Under the pieces are notes generated by a model. It had not been told where the DNA came from. It saw only the letters and a list, made by a program, of their open reading frames with translations, and searched no databases. A stretch of 64,000 bases of DNA from Rhodanobacter sp. B05 (GTDB lineage Bacteria; Pseudomonadota; Gammaproteobacteria; Xanthomonadales; Rhodanobacteraceae). Positions 28,308 through 37,359 of this stretch are shown here, piece after piece. Location: contig NZ_MUNU01000017.1 of assembly GCF_002001085.1 (NCBI RefSeq), forward strand, positions 1-64,000, in the 5' to 3' direction. The stretch's first letter is position 1. Every line of letters starts with the position of its first letter. Position numbers and translations under genes: made by a program.

Positions 28308-29384
28308 TCAGGCGGTGGAGCGTCGCGCCTCCTGCGGCGGCATTCCGGTCCAGCGTTTGAACGCGCGGCGGAATTCGCGCGGATCGTTGAAGCCGACCGC
28401 GCTGCCTACGTCGGCCACGCTCAGAGTGCCGGCCTGCAGCAGTTGCAGGGCGCGTTCGGCGCGCACCCGATCGTGGATCTCGCGGAAGATCCGTCCGCTT
28501 TCGGCCAGTTTGCGCCGCAGTGAACGCTCGCTGAGATTGAGCGTGCGCGCGACGTCGTTGAGTTTCGGCTGCTGGGCGAGCCGGCTGCGCAGCAGGCGCT
28601 CCACCGCCGCGACGATTTCCTGGTGCGGCTCGCCGCCCTCGGGTGTCATCTGCTGTGCACACAGCGTGAGCGCCTGCTTCGCTGTCAGCGGGTTGTAGCC
28701 GGGCAGCAGCTGGCCCAGCCACTGGGTATCGATCAGCAGGCGGCACTGGGGTGCATCGAAGCGCAGCTCGCAGCCGAACAGGGTGGTGTACTCGTCGGCG
28801 TAGGCCGGCCGCGGGTAGGCCAGCTCGAGGCGTAGCGGCTGCAATGCGTCGCCGACCAGTTCGCGGGCAATCATCAGGCAACTGGCGAACAATTCCTCGC
28901 AAAAGAACGGCAGCAGCTCGTGGTCGCCGAAGCGCGGCTGCGCGACCAGGGCCACTTCCCGCTCGCTCAGCGCCTCGAAATTCAGTTCGAGCAGGCAGCC
29001 GCAGATCTTGTGGTGGGCAATCCCGGCCATCATCGCCTCGCCCAGCGTGCGCGAGGTCATCATCGCCAGGCCAAGCAGGCCGAAACCGCCGATGGTGCCT
29101 TCGCGACCGATCAGCAGGCCGGCATCGGGCACGTGCAGCGCCTGCAGCGCGCGGCGCACGAACGTACTGGCCTGGCGATAGGACACGCGCAGGGCCGGGT
29201 CGGCGATCTGCTGGCGGGTGAGCGCCAGGCCGGCGAACCAGGCGCGGCTGTCGATGCCGCGGTCGTCGGCCAGCTGGGCCAGGTACAACAGCTTGTTCGG
29301 GGGAAACTCGGCGGCGGTAAAGCGCGGGTCGTCGTTCGCCGGCGCGGGATCATCGAGGCGAACGCGTGCTGCAGGACGTGCCAT
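28308..29384 (-). CDS. AraC-family transcriptional regulator
   Basis: A 358-residue regulator. An N-terminal ligand-binding domain of the arabinose-binding-like type (Arabinose_bd) spans about residues 20-205 (TSRTLGEAMMAGIAHHKICG). A C-terminal AraC double helix-turn-helix (LNDVARTLNLSERSLRRKL; VADVGSAVGFNDPREFRRAF) follows. This domain pair is found in OruR/ArgR-type activators of catabolic genes. The ATG at 29384 (MARPAARVRL) is preferred; in-frame starts further upstream are possible. It is on the same strand as, and just upstream of, the beta-helix/cytochrome/receptor genes, which it probably controls. Confidence 0.88.
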   Translation of the reverse strand: MARPAARVRLDDPAPANDDPRFTAAEFPPNKLLYLAQLADDRGIDSRAWFAGLALTRQQIADPALRVSYRQASTFVRRALQALHVPDAGLLIGREGTIGGFGLLGLAMMTSRTLGEAMMAGIAHHKICGCLLELNFEALSEREVALVAQPRFGDHELLPFFCEELFASCLMIARELVGDALQPLRLELAYPRPAYADEYTTLFGCELRFDAPQCRLLIDTQWLGQLLPGYNPLTAKQALTLCAQQMTPEGGEPHQEIVAAVERLLRSRLAQQPKLNDVARTLNLSERSLRRKLAESGRIFREIHDRVRAERALQLLQAGTLSVADVGSAVGFNDPREFRRAFKRWTGMPPQEARRSTA

Positions 29385-29497
29385 GGTGCGGTTGCTCCGG
29401 CGCATGGGCGGGCCGGCGCAAGCCGGCGATCCCGACTTTTTATCACGCGTGGCTGGCGGATCGCTTGCGCGCTGCACAAGCGATCCGGAACGGGAAG

Positions 29498-32400
29498 CTA
29501 TTCGCCGATCGTCAGCAGCGACGCGTTGCCGCCCGCCGCGGTGGTGTTGATGGTGAGCGTGCGTTCGCCGGCGAAGCGCAGCAGGTAGTGCGGGCCGCCG
29601 GCCTTGGGGCCGGTGCCGGACAGGTTCTCGCCGCCGAACGGCTGCACGCCGACCACCGCGCCGATCTGGTTGCGGTTGACGTAGCAGTTGCCGACGCGGG
29701 CGTGGCTGGCGATGTAGTCGACGGTGTCGTTGATGCGGCTGTGGATGCCGAGCGTGAGGCCGTAGCCGGTGGCGTTGATCTGGTCCACTACCTGCTTCAG
29801 TTCGCTGCCCTTCCAGCGGATCACGTGCAGCACCGGGCCGAACACTTCGCGGGTCAGCGTGGCGAGCGAGGGGATCTCGTAGGCGCGTGGGGCGAAGAAG
29901 GTGCCGTTGGCGGTGAGCGCCGGGTCCATCACGACTTCGCCGATTTTCTTCGCTTCCTTGTCCATGTGCGCGGCGTGGTCGACCAGGATCTTCTTCGCGT
30001 CCTCGTCGATCACCGGGCCGACGTCGGTGGACAGCTGGCCCGGGTCACCCACCTTCAACTCGCCCATCGCACCGGCGAGCATCGCGCAGACCTTGTCGGC
30101 GATGTCTTCCTGCACGAACAGCACGCGTGCGGCGGAGCAGCGCTGGCCGGCGGACTGGAAGGCGGAGGCGATCACGTCCTTGACGATCTGCTCGGGCAGG
30201 GCGGAGGAGTCGGCGATCATCGCGTTCTGGCCACCGGTCTCGGCGATCAGTGCGGCGATCGACGCGTTGCGCGCGGCGAGCGCGCGGTTGATCGCCCAGG
30301 CGGTCTCGGTGGAGCCGGTGAAGGCGACGCCGGCGACACGCGGATCGCGGGTCAGTGCGGCACCGACGGTGGCGCCGTCACCCGGCAAGTACTGCAGCAC
30401 GTCGGCCGGCACGCCGGCGTCGTGCAGCAGCTTGATCGCGGCATAGCCGATCAGCGAGGTCTGCTCGGCCGGCTTCGCGATGACGGCATTGCCGGCGGCG
30501 AGCGCGGCGCTGACCTGGCCGAGGAAGATCGCCAGCGGGAAGTTCCACGGGCTGATGCAGACGAACACGCCGCGGCCATTGAGGAACAGCTGGTTGCTCT
30601 CACCGGTCGGGCCGGGCAACTGCTCGGGCTGACCGAACAGGCGGCGCGCCATGGTGGCGTAGTAACGCAGGAAGTCGGCCGCCTCGCGGATCTCGGCGAT
30701 CGCGTCGGGCAGGCTCTTGCCGGCCTCGCGCACGCACAGCGCGATGAACTCGCCGCGATGCGCTTCGAGCTGCTCGGCGGCATGTTCGAGGATCGCGGCG
30801 CGGCTGGCCGCCGGCAGGCGATCCCAGCCGAACTGCGCGGCGACGGCATTGCTCAGCGCCTTGTCGACGGTGGCGCTGTCGGCGCTGATGTAGCTGCCCA
30901 CGTTCTGGCGGCGATCGGCCGGATTGGTCACCTGCACGGTCGGGCCGTTGGCGGTCGCGCCTGGCACCAGCGGAGCAGCGGCCCACGGGCCGGGATTGGC
31001 GTTGACCGCGTCGGCCATCGCCTTCAGTTCGTTGTCGTTGGAGAAGTTGACGCCCATGGAATTCTTCCGAAGTTCTGCGTAGATATTGACCGGCAGCGGG
31101 ATGCGCGGATGCGGGATCGAAGCAAAAGCGCGCACCGTTTCGCACGGGTCGGCGACCAGCGTGCGCACGGGCACGCTCTCGTCGACGACGCGGTTGACGA
31201 AGCTGGTATTGGCGCCGTTCTCGAGCAGGCGGCGTACCAGGTACGGCAGCAGATCCTCGTGCGTGCCGACCGGCGCGTACACGCGGCAGGGCACGTTGAG
31301 GTTCTGCGGACCGATCACTTCGGCGTACAGGTCGGTGCCCATGCCGTGCAGGCGCTGGTACTCGTACGGACGACCCTGCGCGAGGTGATGCACGGCGGCG
31401 ATCGAGTGCGCGTTATGCGTGGCGAACTGCGGGTAGATCAGTTCGACACCGGCGTTGAACAGGCGACGGGCGCAGGCCAGGTAGGACACGTCGGTGTTCG
31501 GCTTGCGCGTATACACCGGATAGCCAGCCAGGCCGTTTTCCTGCGCGCGCTTGATCTCGGCATCCCAGTAGGCGCCCTTGACCAGGCGCACGTACCAGCG
31601 GCGATTGGCGGCGCGCGCGGTCTCGATCAGCCAGTCGATCACGAACGGCGTGCGCTTGGCATACGCCTGCACCACGATGCCGAGGCCGTTCCAGCCTTCC
31701 AGCGACGGGTGCGCGAACACGTCGCCGATGATGTCGAGCGACAGCTCGAGGCGCTCGGCCTCTTCGGCATCCACCGACAGCGCAATGCCGTACTTCATCG
31801 CCAGCTGCGACAGTTCCAGCAGCTTCTCGCTGAGCTGGCGGTGGGCCAGCTCGCGCTTGGCCACTTCGTAGCGCGGATGCAGGGCGGACAGCTTCACCGA
31901 GATCGACGGTGCGTCGGTGTGGTTGGCGAACGGGCCGCGCGCACCGATCGCGGCGATCGCGTTGCGGTAATCCTGCTGGTAGCGCTCGGCGGTTTCGCTG
32001 GTCAGCGCGGACTCGCCCAGCATGTCGTAGGAATAGCGGTACACCGCGTATTCCTTCTTCGCGCAGCGGTCCAGCGCCTCGTCGATGGTCTGCCCCATCA
32101 CGAACTGGTGGCCCATGATGCGCATCGCCTGGCGAACCGCCAGACGGATCGCCGGCTCGCCGGCGCGACCGACCAGCCGCTTCAGCGCGCCGGTGAAATC
32201 GTGGCGGGTGTCTTCGGCCAGATTCACCAGATGTCCGGTGAGCATCAGGCCCCAGGTGGATGCGTTGACGAACAGCGACTCGCTCTGGCCCAGATGCTTC
32301 TTCCAGTCCGCCTCGCCGAGCTTGTCGCGGATCAGCTTGTCGGCGGTGGCCTTGTCCGGGATGCGCAGCAGCGCCTCGGCCACGCACATCAGCAGCACGC

Positions 32401-32653
32401 CTTCCTCGGAGGACAGGTCGTACTGGCGCATGAAGGATTCGACCGCGCTCTGGTCCCTGGCGCGCAGGCGCACCCGGCTGACCAGGTCGGCGGCGAGGTC
32501 GATCACCTTCTCGCGCTCGACCGGCGGCAAGGTGGCCTGGGCGAGCAGGTCGTTGACCGCTTCGGTCTCGTCGCGCAGCCACGCGGCCGTGATGCGCGCG
32601 CGCGCTGGCGTGGTGCTGTCCGGAAGCTCGGGGCTGAGGATGGTTGTGGTCAC
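29498..32653 (-). CDS. putA: Bifunctional proline dehydrogenase / P5C dehydrogenase
   Basis: A 1051-residue enzyme that oxidises proline to glutamate in two steps with FAD and NAD. The proline-dehydrogenase barrel lies about at residues 60-430 (SVKLSALHPRYEVAKREL; VRLVKGAYWDAEIKRAQ; FATHNAHSIAAV). The aldehyde dehydrogenase half has Cys839 (SAGQRCSAARV) and the cofactor motif FTGSTETA. No N-terminal ribbon-helix-helix DNA-binding domain is present, so it is not a trifunctional, self-regulating PutA. The start is taken as GTG at 32653, giving a normal type-A length, but no strong ribosome site is visible. It is divergent from the oxidase cluster. Confidence 0.93.
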   Translation of the reverse strand: MTTTILSPELPDSTTPARARITAAWLRDETEAVNDLLAQATLPPVEREKVIDLAADLVSRVRLRARDQSAVESFMRQYDLSSEEGVLLMCVAEALLRIPDKATADKLIRDKLGEADWKKHLGQSESLFVNASTWGLMLTGHLVNLAEDTRHDFTGALKRLVGRAGEPAIRLAVRQAMRIMGHQFVMGQTIDEALDRCAKKEYAVYRYSYDMLGESALTSETAERYQQDYRNAIAAIGARGPFANHTDAPSISVKLSALHPRYEVAKRELAHRQLSEKLLELSQLAMKYGIALSVDAEEAERLELSLDIIGDVFAHPSLEGWNGLGIVVQAYAKRTPFVIDWLIETARAANRRWYVRLVKGAYWDAEIKRAQENGLAGYPVYTRKPNTDVSYLACARRLFNAGVELIYPQFATHNAHSIAAVHHLAQGRPYEYQRLHGMGTDLYAEVIGPQNLNVPCRVYAPVGTHEDLLPYLVRRLLENGANTSFVNRVVDESVPVRTLVADPCETVRAFASIPHPRIPLPVNIYAELRKNSMGVNFSNDNELKAMADAVNANPGPWAAAPLVPGATANGPTVQVTNPADRRQNVGSYISADSATVDKALSNAVAAQFGWDRLPAASRAAILEHAAEQLEAHRGEFIALCVREAGKSLPDAIAEIREAADFLRYYATMARRLFGQPEQLPGPTGESNQLFLNGRGVFVCISPWNFPLAIFLGQVSAALAAGNAVIAKPAEQTSLIGYAAIKLLHDAGVPADVLQYLPGDGATVGAALTRDPRVAGVAFTGSTETAWAINRALAARNASIAALIAETGGQNAMIADSSALPEQIVKDVIASAFQSAGQRCSAARVLFVQEDIADKVCAMLAGAMGELKVGDPGQLSTDVGPVIDEDAKKILVDHAAHMDKEAKKIGEVVMDPALTANGTFFAPRAYEIPSLATLTREVFGPVLHVIRWKGSELKQVVDQINATGYGLTLGIHSRINDTVDYIASHARVGNCYVNRNQIGAVVGVQPFGGENLSGTGPKAGGPHYLLRFAGERTLTINTTAAGGNASLLTIGE

Positions 32654-32902
32654 GGGCTTGTCAATGGGCTGGCGAGGGGCGGTGGGCAAACGTGGAATTG
32701 TACGCCGGAGACCGCGGAGTTGGGCGAAACCGGAGGGTTTGTCCGGGCTGTCCGCGCGCTGCCTGCAAGGCTGCCCCAGGGCGTCACGGGCCACCCGCGA
32801 GCCCGCCGTGGATGGGCTGATCCAGGTCAATCGGGTGCGACATTCTTGCCCGCTGCGCCGCCGCGGCCTATCATTCCGTTGTTCCAGGCACGCCGGGTCA
32901 CC

Positions 32903-33406
32903 ATGATCGTGCTTCGACCAGCCATCGCCGGCTTGCCCCGCGTAACGATGTGGCTCAGGCCAAATCGCGCGCTAAGCCGGCGCGGGTTGCGTCGCTTGAT
33001 CATGATCCTGGTGGCACTGGCGCTGACAACGGCAGAACTGGGTGCGTGGCAGGGGAATGTGTTTGCTCCGCTGTTTGCCCTGGTGGAATCCGCCGCCATG
33101 GCCGTCGCCCTGAGCGTGGCCTGGCGGGCCGGCGATCGCTGCGAGCGCATTACCCTCGACGAATCGTCGCTGGAGGTGCGGTCGTTGCCCGGCCGGCGTT
33201 GTGCGCGTTTCCAGTCGTATTGGGTGCGTGTGCGGCTGGAGACCGGCAATGGACGCCTGCTGCTGTCATCGCATGGCCGCGAGCTGGAGATCGGCGCGTT
33301 CCTGGCGGAACCGGAACGGATCGAGCTGGCGAGAAAACTCAAGGCGTTGCTGGCCGATGCAAGCGGGCAACAACGCAATCAGGATCAACAAAGGTGCAAG
33401 ACATGA
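32903..33406 (+). CDS. DUF2244 membrane protein of the cytochrome oxidase cluster
   Basis: A 167-residue protein with two close hydrophobic helices (LIMILVALALTTAELGAW; PLFALVESAAMAVALSVAW) and a basic, mixed C-terminal domain. It matches DUF2244, a family often encoded beside cytochrome c oxidase genes. Its role in the oxidase is not established. The ATG at 32903 is used; ATG 32948 (MWLRPNRALSRRG) is an alternative that begins at the part most often conserved. Its stop overlaps the ctaC start (ATGA), so translation is coupled. Confidence 0.8.
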   Translation: MIVLRPAIAGLPRVTMWLRPNRALSRRGLRRLIMILVALALTTAELGAWQGNVFAPLFALVESAAMAVALSVAWRAGDRCERITLDESSLEVRSLPGRRCARFQSYWVRVRLETGNGRLLLSSHGRELEIGAFLAEPERIELARKLKALLADASGQQRNQDQQRCKT

Positions 33407-34314
33407 CATCAGGCGGCATCAGGCGATCACTCATGGCAGCGGCGAGCCTAGCCCTTGCATCGTTCGGCGGCGTGGCCTACGCGGCCCCGCATCCCTGGCA
33501 GCTGAACATGGAGCCTGGTGCCAGTACCTGGTCGCGCGTGCCCTACGACCTGAACAACATCTCGCTGGCGGTCTGCGTGGTGATCGGCATCCTGGTGTTC
33601 GGTGCCATGTTCGTCGCCATGTTCCGCTTCCGCAAATCACGCGGCGCGGTAGCCGAGAAGTGGTCGCACAACACCATGCTCGAGGTGGTGTGGACGATCG
33701 TGCCGGTCATCATCCTGGTGGCGCTGGCGTACCTCTCCACCGGCGGCCTCACCTCATGGGCCGATACCACCGGTTCGCAGATGACGGTCAAGGTCACCGG
33801 CTATCAGTGGAAGTGGCGTTACGACTACGTCAGCTACCTGGGCCAGCCGATCGAGAAGGTCGGTTTCATGTCCAAGCTGGACCAGCAGAGCGACGAGACA
33901 CGCCAGCTCGGCTCGGGCATGGATCCGTACGCGGTCAAGGTCGGCGACGAGAACACCTACCTGCTGAATGTCGACAAGCCGCTGGTGGTGCCGGTCGATA
34001 CCAAGATCCGGTTCGCGATCACCAGCGGCGACGTGATCCACTCCTGGTGGGTGCCGGCGTTTGGCTGGAAGCTTGATGCCATCCCGGGGATCATCAATGG
34101 AGCCTGGACCAACATCAAGACGCCCGGCACGTATCGCGGCCAGTGCGCCGAACTGTGCGGCCAGGATCACGGCTTCATGCCGATCGTGGTGGTGGCCAAG
34201 TCCAAGGCGGACTTCGCCAAGTGGCTGAGCGAGCAGGAGGCCGAGTCCAAGAAGGCCCCGCCGCCGCCGGCGCCGTTCGATGCCGCCGCGCAGGTAGCAG
34301 CCCAGCGGGGCTGA
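33403..34314 (+). CDS. ctaC: Cytochrome c oxidase subunit II
   Basis: A 303-residue subunit that receives electrons from cytochrome c at a binuclear copper (CuA) site. It has a signal-like N-terminus (LALASFGGVAYA), two membrane helices (VCVVIGILVFGAMFVAMF; VVWTIVPVIILVALAYL) and a periplasmic cupredoxin domain. CuA ligands visible are His213 (VIHSWW), Cys248, Glu250, Cys252, His256 and Met259 (QCAELCGQDHGFM). A Pro-rich tail ends the protein and no cytochrome c domain is fused. It is first in order among the oxidase subunits. Confidence 0.95.
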   Translation: MTSGGIRRSLMAAASLALASFGGVAYAAPHPWQLNMEPGASTWSRVPYDLNNISLAVCVVIGILVFGAMFVAMFRFRKSRGAVAEKWSHNTMLEVVWTIVPVIILVALAYLSTGGLTSWADTTGSQMTVKVTGYQWKWRYDYVSYLGQPIEKVGFMSKLDQQSDETRQLGSGMDPYAVKVGDENTYLLNVDKPLVVPVDTKIRFAITSGDVIHSWWVPAFGWKLDAIPGIINGAWTNIKTPGTYRGQCAELCGQDHGFMPIVVVAKSKADFAKWLSEQEAESKKAPPPPAPFDAAAQVAAQRG

Positions 34315-34374
34315 GCCCGCTTCACCGCCATTTCGTTGCAGTCGCATTCAATAACAGGTTAGAGGTGCAAGGCC

Positions 34375-35991
34375 ATGTCCTACGCAGCCACGCATGATCA
34401 GCACGACGATCACCACGGCGCGCCGAAGAGTTTCTTCCAGCGCTGGTGCATGTCCACCAACCACAAGGACATCGGCACGCTGTACCTGATCTTCGCGCTC
34501 ACCATGTTCTTCATTGGTGGCAGTTTCGCGATGACGATTCGCGCCGAGCTGTTCAAGCCCGGCCTGCAGCTGGTGCAGCCGTATTTCTTCAACGAGCTGA
34601 CCACCATGCATGGGCTGGTCATGATCTTCGGCGCGATCATGCCGGCGTTCGTAGGCCTGGGCAACTGGATGATTCCGATGATGGTCGGCGCGCCGGACAT
34701 GGCGTTGCCGCGCATGAACAACCTCTCGTTCTGGATCCTGCCGTTCGCCTTCGTGCTGTTGCTGTCCACGCTGTTCCTGCCAGGTGGCGGCCCGGCCGGT
34801 GGCTGGACGATGTATCCGCCGCTTTCGCTGCAGAGCGGTTCGCTGGCCTACGTGGTGTTCGCGATCCACCTGATGGGCATCAGTTCGATCATGGGTGCGA
34901 TCAACATCATCGCCACCATCCTCAACATGCGTGCGCCCGGCATGGACCTGCTGAAAATGCCGGTGTTCGTGTGGAGCTGGCTGATCACGGCGTTCCTGCT
35001 GATCGCGGTGATGCCGGTACTCGCCGGTGCGGTGACCATGCTGCTCACCGACAAGTATTTCGATACCAGTTTCTTCAACCCGGGCGGCGGTGGCGATCCG
35101 GTGCTGTACCAGCACGTGTTCTGGTTCTTCGGCCATCCCGAGGTGTACATCATGATCCTGCCCGCATTCGGGATCATCTCGGAAATCGTCCCGACCTTCT
35201 CGCGCAAGCCGATCTTCGGCTACAAGGCGATGGTGTTCGCGCTCGCCTGCATCGCGTTCCTGTCGTTCATCGTGTGGGCGCATCACATGTTCGCGGTGGG
35301 CCTGCCGCTGGGTGCCGACATCTTCTTCATGTACGCCACCATGCTGATCTCGATACCGACCGGCGTGAAGGTGTTCAACTGGGTCACCACCATGTGGGGC
35401 GGGTCGCTGACGTTCGAAACCCCGATGCTGTTCGCGGTCGCGTTCATCATCCTGTTCACCATCGGCGGCTTCTCCGGCCTGATGCTGGCCCTGGTGCCGG
35501 CCGACTTCCAGTACCACGATACCTACTTCGTGGTGGCGCACTTCCACTACGTGCTGGTGACCGGCGCGCTGTTCGCGATCATCGGCGCCACCTATTACTG
35601 GCTCCCGAAGTGGACCGGCAACATGTACAGTGAGTTCTGGGGCAAGGTGCATTTCTGGAACAGCGTGATCTGGGTCAACGTGTTGTTCTTCCCGCAGCAC
35701 TTCCTCGGCTTGGCCGGCATGCCGCGGCGCATCCCCGACTACAACGTGGCGTTCGCCAACTTCAACATGATCAGCTCGATCGGCGGTTTCCTGTTCGGCG
35801 CTTCGCAGCTGGTCTTCCTGGGCGTGTTGATCCACTGCGCGTTCTTCTCGAAGAAGAAGGCGGCCGATCGCGTGTGGGAAGGCGCCAGGGGGTTGGAGTG
35901 GACGGTGCCTTCGCCGGCCCCGCACCATACTTTCGACGTGCCGCCGGTGATTCATGACGAGGAACTGGCGCACGGCGACGTACACGCCTGA
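34375..35991 (+). CDS. ctaD: Cytochrome c oxidase subunit I
   Basis: A 538-residue catalytic subunit with 12 membrane helices. Metal ligands are visible: His79 (TMHGL, haem a), His254 with cross-linked Tyr258 (GHPEVY, CuB), His303-His304 (WAHHMF, CuB), His389 (haem a3) and His391 (haem a; VAHFHYV). The Glu in GHPEVY indicates an A1-type proton channel. The His-rich N-terminus (HDQHDDHHG) is normal for the subgroup. It lies 60 bp after ctaC. Confidence 0.97.
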   Translation: MSYAATHDQHDDHHGAPKSFFQRWCMSTNHKDIGTLYLIFALTMFFIGGSFAMTIRAELFKPGLQLVQPYFFNELTTMHGLVMIFGAIMPAFVGLGNWMIPMMVGAPDMALPRMNNLSFWILPFAFVLLLSTLFLPGGGPAGGWTMYPPLSLQSGSLAYVVFAIHLMGISSIMGAINIIATILNMRAPGMDLLKMPVFVWSWLITAFLLIAVMPVLAGAVTMLLTDKYFDTSFFNPGGGGDPVLYQHVFWFFGHPEVYIMILPAFGIISEIVPTFSRKPIFGYKAMVFALACIAFLSFIVWAHHMFAVGLPLGADIFFMYATMLISIPTGVKVFNWVTTMWGGSLTFETPMLFAVAFIILFTIGGFSGLMLALVPADFQYHDTYFVVAHFHYVLVTGALFAIIGATYYWLPKWTGNMYSEFWGKVHFWNSVIWVNVLFFPQHFLGLAGMPRRIPDYNVAFANFNMISSIGGFLFGASQLVFLGVLIHCAFFSKKKAADRVWEGARGLEWTVPSPAPHHTFDVPPVIHDEELAHGDVHA

Positions 35992-36013
35992 TCCAGTCGG
36001 GAAGCCTGTGGAC

Positions 36014-36145
36014 ATGACGCAGCTGATGACAGACAAGGACGCCACGGGCAATCGCCGTGGCGTGCGGCGCACCGTGACGATCCTTGTCGCGGTGGTGATC
36101 GGGTTTTACCTGCTGGCGTTCCTGCAGATATTGCTGATGAAGTAG
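36014..36145 (+). CDS. Small single-helix membrane protein of the oxidase cluster
   Basis: A 43-residue protein. A short charged N-terminus (MTQLMTDKDATGNRRGVRRT) is followed by one hydrophobic helix (VTILVAVVIGFYLLAFLQIL). It starts 22 bp after ctaD with GGGAAG 9 nt before the ATG; a longer frame overlapping ctaD is rejected. Small proteins of this kind lie between ctaD and ctaG in relatives and are thought to help oxidase assembly. Here no ctaG follows, so it sits directly before ctaE. The function is inferred from place and topology only. Confidence 0.65.
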   Translation: MTQLMTDKDATGNRRGVRRTVTILVAVVIGFYLLAFLQILLMK

Positions 36146-36262
36146 TGATCGCGCGGCATTATTTATTTTTCCTCACGGTTGCCCGCTTCGGTACGATCGT
36201 TGGGCAGTTCCCCGGGCGGCATGGCGGGGCATGGTCATCAAGAAAATCCACGGGGTTTCAGC

Positions 36263-37150
36263 ATGAGTCAGCAACACGACGCTTACTTTGTACCGGCCAA
36301 GAGCTACTGGCCATTCGTCGCCGCGGTGGTCATGTTCACCTTCATGTTCGGCGCCGGGCACTGGCTCAATGCGGAGCCGGGCGAGGCCGGGTTCGGCAAG
36401 ACGGTGCTGACGGTTGGCGTGGTCGGCGTGCTCTGCATGTTCTTCGGCTGGTTCCGTTCGGTGATCAACGAGTCGCTGGCCGGCAGCTACAACCACCAGG
36501 TGGACACGTCGTTCCGCATGGGCATGATGTGGTTCATCTTCTCCGAGGTGATGTTCTTCGGCGCGTTCTTCGGCGCGCTGTTCTACATCCGCATGTTCTC
36601 GGTGCCGTGGCTGGGTGGCGAAGGCCATGGCGTGCTCACCCATCAATTCCTCTGGAGCGATTACACCGCCGCGTGGGGCGCCAATGGCGGCAACGGTCCG
36701 GCGCATGTCGGCGGGGCGTTCGAGATCGTGCCGGCCTGGGGCCTGCCGCTGCTGAACACGCTGATCCTGCTCAGCTCCAGCGTGACCGTGACGATCGCGC
36801 ACCATGCGCTGCGTGCCGGACATCGCGGGCGGATCCTGGTGTTCCTGGGCATGACCGTGCTGCTCGGTGCGCTGTTCCTGAATTTCCAGGCGCATGAGTA
36901 CATCGAGGCCTATCACGAGCTCAACCTGACCCTGGGCAGCGGTGTGTATGGTTCGACTTTCTTCCTGCTGACCGGCTTCCACGGCCTGCACGTGACCCTG
37001 GGTACGATCATGCTGGCGGTGATCTGGTTCCGCGTGCTGAAGGGGCATTTCAGCAAGGACCACCACTTCGGCTTCGAGGCGGTGGCGTGGTACTGGCACT
37101 TCGTCGACGTGGTCTGGCTGGGCTTGTTCATGTTCGTTTACATCCTGTAG
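36263..37150 (+). CDS. ctaE: Cytochrome c oxidase subunit III
   Basis: A 295-residue subunit with seven predicted helices, several clearly visible (MGMMWFIFSEVMFFGAFFGA; LLNTLILLSSSVTVTIAHHAL). The signature YHELNLTLGSGVYGSTFF and the C-terminal WYWHFVDVVWLGLFMFVYIL are characteristic. The ATG at 36263 (MSQQHDAYFVP) is chosen over a longer frame. A 117-bp spacer without a gene separates it from the 43-residue protein. A strong hairpin follows. Confidence 0.96.
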   Translation: MSQQHDAYFVPAKSYWPFVAAVVMFTFMFGAGHWLNAEPGEAGFGKTVLTVGVVGVLCMFFGWFRSVINESLAGSYNHQVDTSFRMGMMWFIFSEVMFFGAFFGALFYIRMFSVPWLGGEGHGVLTHQFLWSDYTAAWGANGGNGPAHVGGAFEIVPAWGLPLLNTLILLSSSVTVTIAHHALRAGHRGRILVFLGMTVLLGALFLNFQAHEYIEAYHELNLTLGSGVYGSTFFLLTGFHGLHVTLGTIMLAVIWFRVLKGHFSKDHHFGFEAVAWYWHFVDVVWLGLFMFVYIL

Positions 37151-37172
37151 GCGGATTGGTCTCCCGTTCGAA

Positions 37173-37203
37173 GGATCAGGCCCGCCAATGGCGGGCCTGA
37201 TCC
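37173..37203 (+). terminator. Strong hairpin ending the oxidase cluster
   Basis: A perfect 14-bp stem (37173-37186 with 37190-37203) closes a 3-nt loop, 22 bp after the ctaE stop. No clear T-run follows on the plus strand. It separates the oxidase genes from the biosynthetic region. Confidence 0.7.
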
Positions 37204-37359
37204 GTTCCGGCACCGGTGTGCGGCGGTTCAATTCAAGCGGTAGGCCACGGTTGTCGGCCTGCACGTGGCGAGATCGGGGCCGACGCGACGTTGACAGGAT
37301 CTGAGACCGTGCCCGTGGATGGGTGCGACACTGGGTGGCCGCATTCGACGGACGAAACG

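Noticed and set aside
29412..29441. Hairpin gccggc-gcaa-gccggc followed by a T-run on the plus strand
   Set aside because: It looks like a terminator, but no plus-strand gene ends here, and in the direction of putA it lacks a T-run.
29366..32900. Plus-strand open frame opposite putA that continues into the DUF2244 gene
   Set aside because: Only its last 167 codons resemble a protein family; the rest is antisense to putA.
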